A DNA stretch of 10,519 nt from Verrucomicrobiota bacterium (lineage in GTDB: Bacteria; Verrucomicrobiota; Verrucomicrobiia; Chthoniobacterales; UBA6821), in NCBI GenBank assembly GCA_016871655.1, contig VHCR01000037.1, positions 1 to 10,519 on the forward strand. The letters are read 5' to 3'. Below, in pieces: positions 1 to 6,951 of this stretch. The translations under genes and the position numbers were made by a program. How positions within the stretch are numbered: position 1 is the stretch's first letter; every line of letters starts with the position of its first letter. The notes beneath the pieces were generated by a model. The model worked only from the letters and a program-made list of their open reading frames with translations, was not told the origin of the DNA and did no database searches.

Positions 1-109
1 AACAACCTCCCCCAAAAATGAAAAAGAAAAATCGCGCACTGACTTTCTTTTTTTCAGGCATCACAAATTCCAGTGCGAGCATCGCAATGATGGGAATCAG
101 AATGAGCAT
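1..109 (-). CDS. N-terminal start of an unidentified membrane protein (partial)
   Basis: An ATG at 109-107 opens a frame that stays open to the window edge for 36 codons, beginning MLILIPIIAMLALEFVMPEK. The first ~17 residues form one hydrophobic segment, followed by a basic stretch (PEKKK) and another hydrophobic run, so this looks like an integral membrane protein with a short positively charged loop. The start lies only 2 bp after the TAA of the upstream acyltransferase gene, so it is very likely co-transcribed and translationally coupled. In other bacteria AlgI-like acyltransferases are often followed by a partner SGNH/AlgJ-type protein; too little sequence is present to say whether this is such a partner. 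A hydrophobic segment followed by a P-x-K-K motif is also seen at the start of sterol-desaturase-like proteins, but that is only a guess. The function is unknown. Confidence 0.55.
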   Translation of the reverse strand, partial: MLILIPIIAMLALEFVMPEKKKVSARFFFFIFGGGC

Positions 110-111
110 AT

Positions 112-1539
112 TTAAAATTGAAAATAAATGAAGTTCACCGTGCCGCTTGACATGAAGAGAAGGCCAACGAGAAGAGCGATAGCAATGATTCCGTAGAGCA
201 TAGTTGTTGAGCGGAGACTCCAGCGTTCACGCAATTGATGACTTCCGTTAAAAGCCATATCAAAAAAAAGAGGCAGCACCACGAGGAGCCAGGGAAAGCT
301 TATAGCAGCTGGAGAAAAAGCCACTGGCATCATATGAGATAACACCATTACTCCTTTCCCAAATTGTTGAAAAATAAAAACAGTGTCTTTTAGAGTTGCC
401 GCTCGAAAAGGAACCCAACAACAAAAAACGATCGCCTGTGTTAAAATCCACGCGATAGCTTTTGGTACAATAATTTTTTTTGCAACAAGGCGCCTCCAAA
501 AATGATTCACACAAAGCGCCACACCGTGCACCCCTCCCCACAATAAAAAATTCCAACTGGCACCATGCCATAATCCTCCAAGCAACATCGTCACGATGAT
601 GTTAAAATAATTTCGGGAAACGGAACAACGATTCCCTCCCAACGGAATGTAAAGATAGTCACGAAGCCATGTCGAAAGGGAAATGTGCCAGCGATGCCAA
701 AAGTCAATAAGCGATGTTGCCCGATAAGGAAAATTAAAATTATCAGGAAGCGTATAACCTAGTAAATTAGCCACTCCGATGGCCATGAGTGAATAACCTG
801 CAAAATCAAAATAGATCTGGCCATAAAACCCCAAGCACCCCCCCAACAGCGTTAACGGGGTCTGCTTTAGAAGAGTCTCAAAAATAGGATTCACGACTGC
901 AGCAAGATGATCCGCAAAAACAGCCTTGTAAAGAAATCCGAGGGCAAACTTACGCGCCCCTTCTACAAATTGAGCAGCATCAAAAAATCTTTTTTCATCC
1001 AGCTGCGGCAAGAATGTTGGCGCATGAATAATAGGTCCAGCGACGAGGTGCGGAAAAAATGAAAGATAGACTCCTAATTTGATGATCGATTGTTCTGCCG
1101 CAAGTTTTCCACGATAAATCGTCACCACATAACTAATCGCTTGAAAAATGTAAAAGCTAATGCCAGCTGGGAGAATAATTTTAAGCGTCGTCCAAGTAAC
1201 ACGTCCCCCCATCTGTTCTGTTATTCCTTTCAACGATCCTAAAAAAAAGTTGGTATATTTAAAATAACCAAGCACACCAAGCAGAAGAGCACATGCCAGC
1301 ATCATCAAATATTTTCTGCAAGGTAACTCGACTTCGATTTTTTCCATCAATTTTCCGGCAATATAAGAAATCAAAATGACAATCGCTAACAACCCAGTAA
1401 ATCGCCAATCCCACCAGCCATAAAAAAAGAAATTCGCAAGGAGCAAAAAAGGATGACGCCAACGATCTGATGGCAACATCCAATAAATCACAAGGACAAT
1501 GACTAAAAAGAAAAAAAAGGGAATTGTTGTGAAGATCAT
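112..1539 (-). CDS. MBOAT-family O-acyltransferase (AlgI-like)
   Basis: A 475-aa multi-membrane protein of the membrane-bound O-acyltransferase family, closest in layout to alginate O-acetyltransferase AlgI. Such proteins pass acyl groups across the inner membrane to modify extracytoplasmic polysaccharides. Diagnostic features are the N-terminus MIFTTIPFFFFLVIVLVIYW, the block FWHRWHISLSTWLRDYLYIP near residues 280-299, the invariant MBOAT histidine in GGLWHGASWN (about H325), a second histidine in GGVHG (about H338), DFAGYSLMAIG near 245-255, and the family-typical C-terminal ending FIYFQF. Length is normal for AlgI. I start at ATG 1539: a TTG at 1578 would add 13 residues encoded by the heptamer repeat, and family N-termini begin at the chosen Met. 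The ATG lies 10 bp after the TAG of the preceding gene with no Shine-Dalgarno sequence, so coupled re-initiation is likely. The acyl substrate and the glycan are not shown; no AlgJ/AlgX partner is visible. Confidence 0.93.
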   Translation of the reverse strand: MIFTTIPFFFFLVIVLVIYWMLPSDRWRHPFLLLANFFFYGWWDWRFTGLLAIVILISYIAGKLMEKIEVELPCRKYLMMLACALLLGVLGYFKYTNFFLGSLKGITEQMGGRVTWTTLKIILPAGISFYIFQAISYVVTIYRGKLAAEQSIIKLGVYLSFFPHLVAGPIIHAPTFLPQLDEKRFFDAAQFVEGARKFALGFLYKAVFADHLAAVVNPIFETLLKQTPLTLLGGCLGFYGQIYFDFAGYSLMAIGVANLLGYTLPDNFNFPYRATSLIDFWHRWHISLSTWLRDYLYIPLGGNRCSVSRNYFNIIVTMLLGGLWHGASWNFLLWGGVHGVALCVNHFWRRLVAKKIIVPKAIAWILTQAIVFCCWVPFRAATLKDTVFIFQQFGKGVMVLSHMMPVAFSPAAISFPWLLVVLPLFFDMAFNGSHQLRERWSLRSTTMLYGIIAIALLVGLLFMSSGTVNFIYFQF

Positions 1540-1546
1540 GAAAAAA

Positions 1547-1575
1547 AGGCTAGAGGCTAGAGGCTGGGGGAAAAA
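1547..1575. repeat. Heptamer tandem repeat, junction copy 1
   Basis: On the plus strand three heptamers AGGCTAG, AGGCTAG, AGGCTGG (1547-1567) are followed by GGGAAAAA (1568-1575). On the coding strand this reads T5-CCC then three STARCCT-type units. The repeat overlaps the end of the upstream glycosyltransferase-like gene, whose TAG (1550-1552) lies in the last unit, and ends 7 bp before the ATG of the acyltransferase gene. The same architecture recurs at 2472-2500 and 3385-3420. Confidence 0.85.
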
Positions 1576-2464
1576 CAAGCTGCTTGACCTCTTCCCATGA
1601 TGATTGCAATTCTACATCACCTGACTGTTCCAGCCATCGCTCCCAATGTTCCCCTGGTTCACCTTGCTGCATCACTCCACTCCAACAAAGGGAATAGGGC
1701 CCAAGATAGTGGATATATTTCCAAAATAATTTTTTTGCAGTATGATCACGAGCTAAACGGCCTCCTGTAATTTTGGCTTTAAAAAGCAGGAGATCCACAA
1801 TAAAACGCTCCACGCTTTCACAAAGCATACTCTTCCTCATCTCCCATTTCTTTTTTAAAAAAAGAGCTCCGTTAATGCGATAAGAACTCTTCATCAAAGA
1901 AATCATTTTTGGATCATTCGGATCGTCGCGATGCTTTTCAAAATTCCAAGCTGTGCGCTCTTTTCCTGGATAACATTTCAATCGCTGAAGAAGAATAGTC
2001 TGCAGTCCCTTCAAATTCCAAAGCCCAGGGTGTAATGAAAATTTCCAGAGATAGGAAATAGCACTCTGTTCCAACAGCGCATATTGCCGCGATAAAATTT
2101 TTCCCTCAACGCCACGATGCTGTCCATATCCTAAGAGTCCAATGTACGTCGCATTTAATTTAAGAGCTAATGATGGCAGCAGTTCATTGAGAGCCTTTTC
2201 ATGACAAGGTCCAACAGGAGGATGATCGTCTAAGATGAGATAAGCATGAGTAAAATCTCGTTGGAGAAGCCCGTCAACAGCATGCAACGTGACACTCATC
2301 CAATCTGTTGTCCCTACTTGATCATGGAGATATTGGTCATCATTGCCTTTCAAGCCAGAATAAAAAATGGGCGGATGATCCAACCATTGTCGTTCAATTT
2401 GGCCAGCTGTCCAATGCGCCAATTTTTCATAACGCTTAAAAGTGCTGATGAGAATGGCTAGCAT
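1550..2464 (-). CDS. Putative glycosyltransferase-like protein
   Basis: A 304-aa soluble protein. It begins MLAILISTFKRYEKL, which looks like the first beta strand of a GT-A fold (compare the family-2 neighbours). It carries LILDDHPP at residues 76-83, a plausible DxD-like metal/nucleotide-sugar site at the end of a beta strand, then FSLHPGLWN near 142-150 and AWNFE near 172-176. I recall a similar 'hydrophobic-P-x-hWx ... pWxFE' pattern from bacterial proteins annotated as uncharacterised glycosyltransferases, but assign no family number. The ATG at 2464 follows the TAG of the upstream gene by 10 bp with no clear ribosome-binding site. The last residues (FPPASSL) and the TAG stop are encoded by the junction heptamer repeat, so the native C-terminus probably ended nearer residue 297. 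Acceptor and donor sugars are unknown; the cytoplasmic face of the inner membrane is the expected location. Confidence 0.65.
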   Translation of the reverse strand: MLAILISTFKRYEKLAHWTAGQIERQWLDHPPIFYSGLKGNDDQYLHDQVGTTDWMSVTLHAVDGLLQRDFTHAYLILDDHPPVGPCHEKALNELLPSLALKLNATYIGLLGYGQHRGVEGKILSRQYALLEQSAISYLWKFSLHPGLWNLKGLQTILLQRLKCYPGKERTAWNFEKHRDDPNDPKMISLMKSSYRINGALFLKKKWEMRKSMLCESVERFIVDLLLFKAKITGGRLARDHTAKKLFWKYIHYLGPYSLCWSGVMQQGEPGEHWERWLEQSGDVELQSSWEEVKQLVFPPASSL

Positions 2465-2471
2465 AAAAAGT

Positions 2472-2500
2472 AGGCTACAGGTTAGAGGCTACAGGAAAAA
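2472..2500. repeat. Heptamer tandem repeat, junction copy 2
   Basis: On the plus strand AGGCTAC, AGGTTAG, AGGCTAC (2472-2492) is followed by AGGAAAAA (2493-2500). On the coding strand the three units each contain TAG or TAA seven bases apart, so all three forward frames are closed. The upstream family-2 glycosyltransferase stops at the TAG in the last unit (2475-2477). The next gene's ATG at 2464 lies 10 bp further on, exactly the spacing seen at copy 1. Confidence 0.87.
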
Positions 2501-3377
2501 TAAATTGTCTCATCAACCCCCAGGAAGATTTTTTTATGACCTTTCGCGGCGATTCATGCCAGGCTTTCTTGAGGTAACACCACGCTGCCCAATGATCTGT
2601 TTTAACGACGCTGTAGGCTTGCAGCAAATAATGCTGAGCTAATGTTGTTGCTCGCTCGTGGTCTAAATCAGATTTTTTTTCTTTGAGCAAATCGTAGTGT
2701 GGAGAAAAAATTTTTTTACGTTCTTCTAAAACACGATCCCAAGCCTTTATCGTCTTAGAATCAGGCTGCCGATGCTGAATGGCGAGCACTTCTGGCATGT
2801 AATGAAAGGAATAGTGTTCTGACATCCGCCACCAATATTCATAATCCATCGCATAGTGCAGTTGCTCATCAAGCAGTCCAATTGAGTCTATCACAGAACG
2901 TCGAAAAAAAACCGCTGGTTGATGAAGTTTGATGCGCGAACTCCACCATCTAATGAAATCGTTCCGATTTAAAAATTGCGCAACCATACGCTCTGGAGCA
3001 CTCTTACTGTCGTAAGAAATCTGCAAGGCATCGCCAAACACAACATCGATTGCAGGATTGCTAAAAATTTTCTGAAGTTTATGAAAAGTTTGTGGTGGAT
3101 AAGCATCATCGCTATTAAGCCAGCAGATGATTTCTCCTTGAGCAGCTCGCAAGCCCTTATTCAGAGCTTCCGATTGACCATGATCTGATTCAACGATAAT
3201 TTTAAGATGAGGATCATGAGACCATTTTTTCAAAACATCAGTCGTCTCATCCGTCGAACAATTATCGATGACGATCTGTTGGTAATCATCAACATTTTGA
3301 TTTTTGACGGATTCTAAACAAGCAGCTAGATAGCGACCTTGATTAAAAGAAGGCGTGATGACGCTGAAATACGGCAT
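2475..3377 (-). CDS. Family 2 glycosyltransferase
   Basis: A 300-aa GT-A-fold glycosyltransferase. The N-terminus MPYFSVITPSFNQGRYL is the standard first strand of family 2; VIDNCSTDET (about 36-45) binds the nucleotide; SDHGQSEALNKGL (about 64-76) and CWLNSDD (about 85-91) give the DxD-type metal site; and YAMDYEYWWRM (about 175-185) carries the acidic catalytic-base region. It should transfer a sugar from a nucleotide donor to a lipid-linked glycan in the cytoplasm; the sugar is not predictable. I start at ATG 3377. A TTG at 3407 would add ten residues read from the heptamer repeat, which do not belong to the fold. The C-terminal FPVASNL and TAG stop come from the downstream repeat copy (2472-2500), mirroring the FPPASSL end of the next gene. 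The 43-bp upstream gap is filled almost entirely by another repeat copy. Confidence 0.92.
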   Translation of the reverse strand: MPYFSVITPSFNQGRYLAACLESVKNQNVDDYQQIVIDNCSTDETTDVLKKWSHDPHLKIIVESDHGQSEALNKGLRAAQGEIICWLNSDDAYPPQTFHKLQKIFSNPAIDVVFGDALQISYDSKSAPERMVAQFLNRNDFIRWWSSRIKLHQPAVFFRRSVIDSIGLLDEQLHYAMDYEYWWRMSEHYSFHYMPEVLAIQHRQPDSKTIKAWDRVLEERKKIFSPHYDLLKEKKSDLDHERATTLAQHYLLQAYSVVKTDHWAAWCYLKKAWHESPRKVIKKSSWGLMRQFIFPVASNL

Positions 3378-3384
3378 GCGCCGT

Positions 3385-3420
3385 AGGTTACAGGTTACAG
3401 GTTGCAAGTTACAGGAAAAA
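3385..3420. repeat. Heptamer tandem repeat, junction copy 3
   Basis: On the plus strand AGGTTAC, AGGTTAC, AGGTTGC, AAGTTAC (3385-3412) is followed by AGGAAAAA (3413-3420). The copy starts, in the coding direction, directly after the TAA of the upstream membrane glycosyltransferase gene (3421-3423) and ends 7 bp before the ATG at 3377. It fills 36 of the 43 intergenic bases. Unlike copies 1 and 2 it does not extend the upstream reading frame. Confidence 0.87.
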
Positions 3421-4737
3421 TTACTCTTCCCCTACTAACCATTCGCGTTTTACTTCCACAAGTTTTCCTTCTTCAATTAATCGATCAACGGCATCTGCCG
3501 GAAGTTTTTTGGCTTTGATTCGTTCTTCGACGTTGAAGGCATCAACAACAAAGGGCTTTCCAGCGCGATAGGTAATGTACGATTCGCAAAAAACATCGAC
3601 TGGCGAGGTGCGCACTTCCTCTATGAGTTGCTGCATTTCTTGTTCCTCTTGCTTGATGGCAGCGCGGCCTGAAGAGGAAAAAATTTGTGTAAAAGAATAG
3701 AGATTGGAAGAAAAAAGAAAGGGCCCAATTAAAAAAATGAGCCAAAGTATTTGTAAGAGCTCTCTTTTTTGATCGTAAAGAAATTGAAACCCAACTCCCA
3801 TCGCAATTGCTACAATAATCACCAAATCAAACTGAGCATTTACAAAAACGCCGCTTCCGAGACGTTGTAAAAATCCTATTCCAAGAGCCATGATCATCAT
3901 AACCGTAATCCATTGAACAGACTTTTTCTCAGTCGTGCTCGATACCATAAAAATCCAAAGTATCATTCCAATGCATAGACCTCTTAAATCGTGAAGAGCA
4001 TCAATCGCTTTTGATGGCATCCAAGAACGTGGCGTTAAAAAGTTATGAAAAAAGTCTACACCATAGCAGCTGTAGCAACAGATCAAGCCAATCACAACAA
4101 GCGCTCCAGAAAAAAAAAGACTAAACCAAAGGGCCCTCCAGCGCTGCCACAGTGCGAGCCCTAGCATCGCAGAAAGCGGAAACGTAATGATGTTGTGCTT
4201 GAAAAAACCAGCTATCACCATGATGAGAAAGGGAAGCCAGTAGCTTTGATCTTTTTTTATTGCCTGCAAAAAAAGAAAAAAACCGATCAGCATAACCGCT
4301 TGAGCTAAGAGCTGAGGATCATTCACTCCAACATACCAGCGAAAGAAGAGGCACATTGTTGCCAAAAAATAAGCGCTTCCCACGACAGCGGCCTGTAACG
4401 ATCCGCCAAAATGTCTAACAATTTTTCCAATAAGAAAAGTGATGATCGCAATAGCAAGCAAGGAGAGCAACCTTCCAGCAAAAATCGGATCTCCTACAAT
4501 TTTTCCAAACTCACCAACAGTATAAAACGAAAGCGGTGGATAGTTGTTAGTAATCAACTTATCTAAACTTGGATAAAGAGCCATCTTTCCCAGTGCCGCA
4601 TCAGCAAAGAAGGCATTCCACCCTTCATTCGTATTGATCATGATAGGCAAGAAAGCTCGATAGCATGGCCAAAGAAAAGCTAAGCCTGCAATCAGAGCCA
4701 ACAAAAAAACTAATCCAGATATTATCTTTTTTGCCAT
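3421..4737 (-). CDS. GT-C-like polytopic membrane glycosyltransferase (PMT/ArnT-like)
   Basis: A 438-aa polytopic membrane protein. An N-terminal transmembrane segment (about 7-25) is followed by a large periplasmic-type loop with INTNEGWNAFF (about 34-44, acidic E38) and NNYPPLSFY (about 64-72), then a run of further hydrophobic helices, and a soluble C-terminal tail rich in E, K and R from about residue 365. An acidic residue in the first loop followed by a YPP motif is the usual pattern of GT-C enzymes of the dolichyl/polyprenyl-phosphate-mannose type. Such enzymes take sugars from polyprenyl-phosphate donors on the outer face of the inner membrane. Start is ATG 4737, 20 bp after the preceding stop, with only a weak GAGA upstream. 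A T9 run in the coding strand (plus 4110-4118) lies in a hydrophobic segment. The family level is confident; donor and acceptor are unknown. Confidence 0.75.
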   Translation of the reverse strand: MAKKIISGLVFLLALIAGLAFLWPCYRAFLPIMINTNEGWNAFFADAALGKMALYPSLDKLITNNYPPLSFYTVGEFGKIVGDPIFAGRLLSLLAIAIITFLIGKIVRHFGGSLQAAVVGSAYFLATMCLFFRWYVGVNDPQLLAQAVMLIGFFLFLQAIKKDQSYWLPFLIMVIAGFFKHNIITFPLSAMLGLALWQRWRALWFSLFFSGALVVIGLICCYSCYGVDFFHNFLTPRSWMPSKAIDALHDLRGLCIGMILWIFMVSSTTEKKSVQWITVMMIMALGIGFLQRLGSGVFVNAQFDLVIIVAIAMGVGFQFLYDQKRELLQILWLIFLIGPFLFSSNLYSFTQIFSSSGRAAIKQEEQEMQQLIEEVRTSPVDVFCESYITYRAGKPFVVDAFNVEERIKAKKLPADAVDRLIEEGKLVEVKREWLVGEE

Positions 4738-4757
4738 TTCTCAATTTATAAAAAAGA

Positions 4758-6944
4758 TTATTGAGCAGGCCAATGATAAACACGATAGCCACCGCTTTCA
4801 AAAACAGCACTATTTTTGAACGAATCGGGCCAGGCTACCTTCGTCTCAGGCCTCAGTAAATACCAAGCAATTGGATGCGTCTTGGTAAACGTTTTCAGTT
4901 CTTCTTCTGTCCTCATTTGCTTAAAAGATTCCATTTCTTTTAGTCGCTCGGTTATTCGAGGATCAGGATTTTTGATCATGACATAATTTTGTCGTTCTGA
5001 AAGACTAGAAACAACGCACAAAGGATCAACTTCTGAACCTTGAATAATCTCATGAGAATGACTCTGCTGCTTAATAAATTCAAGGGACTCAATCATAGCA
5101 ACAGGAACAGCATTGCCTTTTAACGTCATGTTCCATATTGGCATTGTTTGCAACCCATGCGCAAAAGTTAGCGGGAGAAACAGGCTTCCACCTAACAGAA
5201 GTGCAGCACCAAGTCGTCCTAAAATAGTTTTTGGAAGTTGATCTCTCCAGAATAAAAAATAAAGACCCCCTGTCGTCCAAGTCACCACTGCAAAATAAAC
5301 CCACATAAGCGGTCGATTCAAAAGTTCTTCAGGATCTGCTAAGTGTCTTGGATCCATCGAAAGTCCCATCGCCATGACTAAGTAATTTACAATCATCCAA
5401 AGTGGGAAAGACCAAACGATTGCATCAACTTTGCGTCGCAGAAAAAAAAGAACAAAAATAATCCCTACCCCCCAAAATCCTAACGTACAAAAATAAAGCA
5501 TGCTTCCAGCAAGCAGATGAAACCAGGGAAAAGAGAGTGGATGGAGCCACAAATGTTCCAGCAAAAAAGAATGCAGAACTCCGACATCGGTCCATTGCGA
5601 AAGCACCTTACAATATTTGTGAATGCCTCCTCCATTGAGAGCAATGAGAGGAACCGAAGGAGAACGTTGTGAAAGATGAACAATAAAAGTAAAAAAAAGC
5701 GTTCCAGCCCCTGCCACAAAAAACTTTTTCCACTTTTCACATTGTAAAAAAAAGAAACAAGGAAAGAGCAGCAAAATAAAAGCATTGGCAACGAAAAACT
5801 GCGCTTTAAAAATCAGCATTACTCCTAAAAAAAACCAACTCGTAAAAATTAAAGTTAGTTTTTTTAATCGACTTCTTTCAAAACTCGCTGCTGACGATGA
5901 AGTACTAGGAGCTTCCGGCGCACAGCGGCTGAGTTTATATTTAATACTCGATGACGCGAGCACCGGAGCGACGCCGCAATTCGCGTCAGCAGTAGAGTTT
6001 TGAAAGAAGTCGCGGCATCCCTGAATCATGAAAAGCCAGGCAAGAGCCCCGCATCCAAGTCCATAAAAGCTTGCAGGGCCAACATGGAGATGAAAATGAT
6101 AACTGAGAAATTTTATTTGAAATCCTTGATAATAGGCATCGGGCAAAAAAACCACAGCAACCGTTGCCGCCACTGCTGGCCAACCTTTCCAAAAAGCATG
6201 AGCCAATGTGAACCCTGCCAATCCTAAAAGAAAAACTCCTACTGGAATTAAGAAACAGGAAAAAAGAACAAGGGCGCTGACTCCAGTTAAAGAGACAACT
6301 GCTGCAGGCATCAAATAACTTGCATAGTGATAAAAACTAAGAGGCATACCACTCATGTAGACAGCCGATATTTGATGACCCCCATCAGCTTGAGCAAAAG
6401 CACTAATAAAACGTGCATGTAAAAAACTATCCCCCCAAATAGGAAAATAGATCATTCCATTTTCATGAAGCGGAACGCTCAAAGGATCAGAGCACAATAA
6501 TGTCGCTCCAATTCCAGAAAGCAAAAGCGCGAACACGCCTGGCAATTGCTCTTCAAAAGTAGAAGCAATTTTTTGTTGATAAAAAAGTGAAAGAAAAAAT
6601 CCCAACAAACCAATTCCTGCAAGCAGAAAAAAACCATACTGCACCGTCATTAACCTCAAAATAACTAAGACAAAAAGAAGTGTATTAAAAATAAAAAAGC
6701 CGAATAGCAGTTGAATAGGACGTTGCAATGAAACACCTTTAGACAATGGAAGCAGCGGCAATAAAAAAACGCCATACCCAAGAGAAGCTAAGCTCATCAA
6801 CGCGAAACAACCAATCGAAGCCATCGAGCAGATGCGCCCTCGCTCCCAAAGCCAATATTGAGAAAAGCCGGTGAAGCAAAGCCATGTAAATGTGAGAGTC
6901 AAGAGCGATTGAACTCTTGGACGATGAAATAGGAATCTCAACAT
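4758..6944 (-). CDS. Large polytopic membrane protein, putative GT-C-like, carrying an in-frame palindromic insertion
   Basis: A 728-aa integral membrane protein with about a dozen or more hydrophobic segments and a soluble C-terminal domain from about residue 620 (EFIKQQSHSHEIIQGSEVDP) to the end. An extracytoplasmic-type loop holds PIWGDSFLHARFISAF (about 168-183), where D172 could be the catalytic acidic residue of a GT-C fold, and a second loop contains SYHFHLHVGPASFYG (about 281-295). The C-terminal HPIAWYLL and YRVYHWPAQ resemble ends of membrane glycosyltransferases. I infer a polyprenyl-linked sugar transferase or other polysaccharide membrane component; a specific family is not recognised. 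Residues 312-358 (with parts of codons 311 and 359) come from a 144-bp palindromic element; without it the protein is 680 aa and runs GCR-LKKLTLIF. The insert is rich in S, A and P, with no membrane helix, in a loop before a transmembrane segment. ATG 6944 lies 7 bp after the previous stop. Confidence 0.7.
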   Translation of the reverse strand: MLRFLFHRPRVQSLLTLTFTWLCFTGFSQYWLWERGRICSMASIGCFALMSLASLGYGVFLLPLLPLSKGVSLQRPIQLLFGFFIFNTLLFVLVILRLMTVQYGFFLLAGIGLLGFFLSLFYQQKIASTFEEQLPGVFALLLSGIGATLLCSDPLSVPLHENGMIYFPIWGDSFLHARFISAFAQADGGHQISAVYMSGMPLSFYHYASYLMPAAVVSLTGVSALVLFSCFLIPVGVFLLGLAGFTLAHAFWKGWPAVAATVAVVFLPDAYYQGFQIKFLSYHFHLHVGPASFYGLGCGALAWLFMIQGCRDFFQNSTADANCGVAPVLASSSIKYKLSRCAPEAPSTSSSAASFERSRLKKLTLIFTSWFFLGVMLIFKAQFFVANAFILLLFPCFFFLQCEKWKKFFVAGAGTLFFTFIVHLSQRSPSVPLIALNGGGIHKYCKVLSQWTDVGVLHSFLLEHLWLHPLSFPWFHLLAGSMLYFCTLGFWGVGIIFVLFFLRRKVDAIVWSFPLWMIVNYLVMAMGLSMDPRHLADPEELLNRPLMWVYFAVVTWTTGGLYFLFWRDQLPKTILGRLGAALLLGGSLFLPLTFAHGLQTMPIWNMTLKGNAVPVAMIESLEFIKQQSHSHEIIQGSEVDPLCVVSSLSERQNYVMIKNPDPRITERLKEMESFKQMRTEEELKTFTKTHPIAWYLLRPETKVAWPDSFKNSAVFESGGYRVYHWPAQ
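5869..6012. repeat. 144-bp palindromic element inserted in frame in a coding sequence
   Basis: The ends are perfect 18-bp inverted repeats: CGACTTCTTTCAAAACTC at 5869-5886 and its complement at 5995-6012. Pairing continues with CTGCTGACG (5888-5896) against 5984-5992 after a 1/2-nt bulge, then GCTTCCGG (5911-5918) against CCGGAGC (5963-5969) with one bulged base, and GAGT (5931-5934) against ACTC (5946-5949) near the apex. All pairs share a centre near 5940, so the whole unit has dyad symmetry. Its length is 48 codons and it keeps the host gene open. It is visibly richer in CG dinucleotides than its surroundings. No transposase and no flanking target duplication is seen. This matches the general form of Rickettsia palindromic elements that encode peptides inside host proteins; whether it is related to them is not known. 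Confidence 0.88.
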
Positions 6945-6951
6945 ACCTTGA

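Noticed and set aside
1537..1578. A longer acyltransferase starting at TTG 1578 (MFFPQPLASSLFF...)
   Set aside because: The extra 13 residues are read from the heptamer repeat and have no counterpart in AlgI-like proteins, whose N-termini begin like MIFTTIPFF at ATG 1539.
2246..2642. Plus-strand open frames across 2246-2642 and at many other places
   Set aside because: They lie opposite well-supported minus-strand genes, carry no recognisable motif and have no ribosome-binding site; they are shadow frames.
3378..3407. A longer family-2 glycosyltransferase starting at TTG 3407
   Set aside because: The ten added residues come from the junction repeat; the family fold begins at MPYFSVITP (ATG 3377).
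1547..3420. CRISPR array interpretation of the heptamer repeats
   Set aside because: The units are 7 bp and directly tandem, and each cluster is separated from the next by whole genes; there are no spacers or cas genes.
5869..6012. Calling the palindromic element a MITE or insertion sequence remnant
   Set aside because: No transposase fragment and no target-site duplication can be seen; the in-frame, whole-length dyad symmetry fits a coding palindromic repeat better, though a MITE cannot be excluded.
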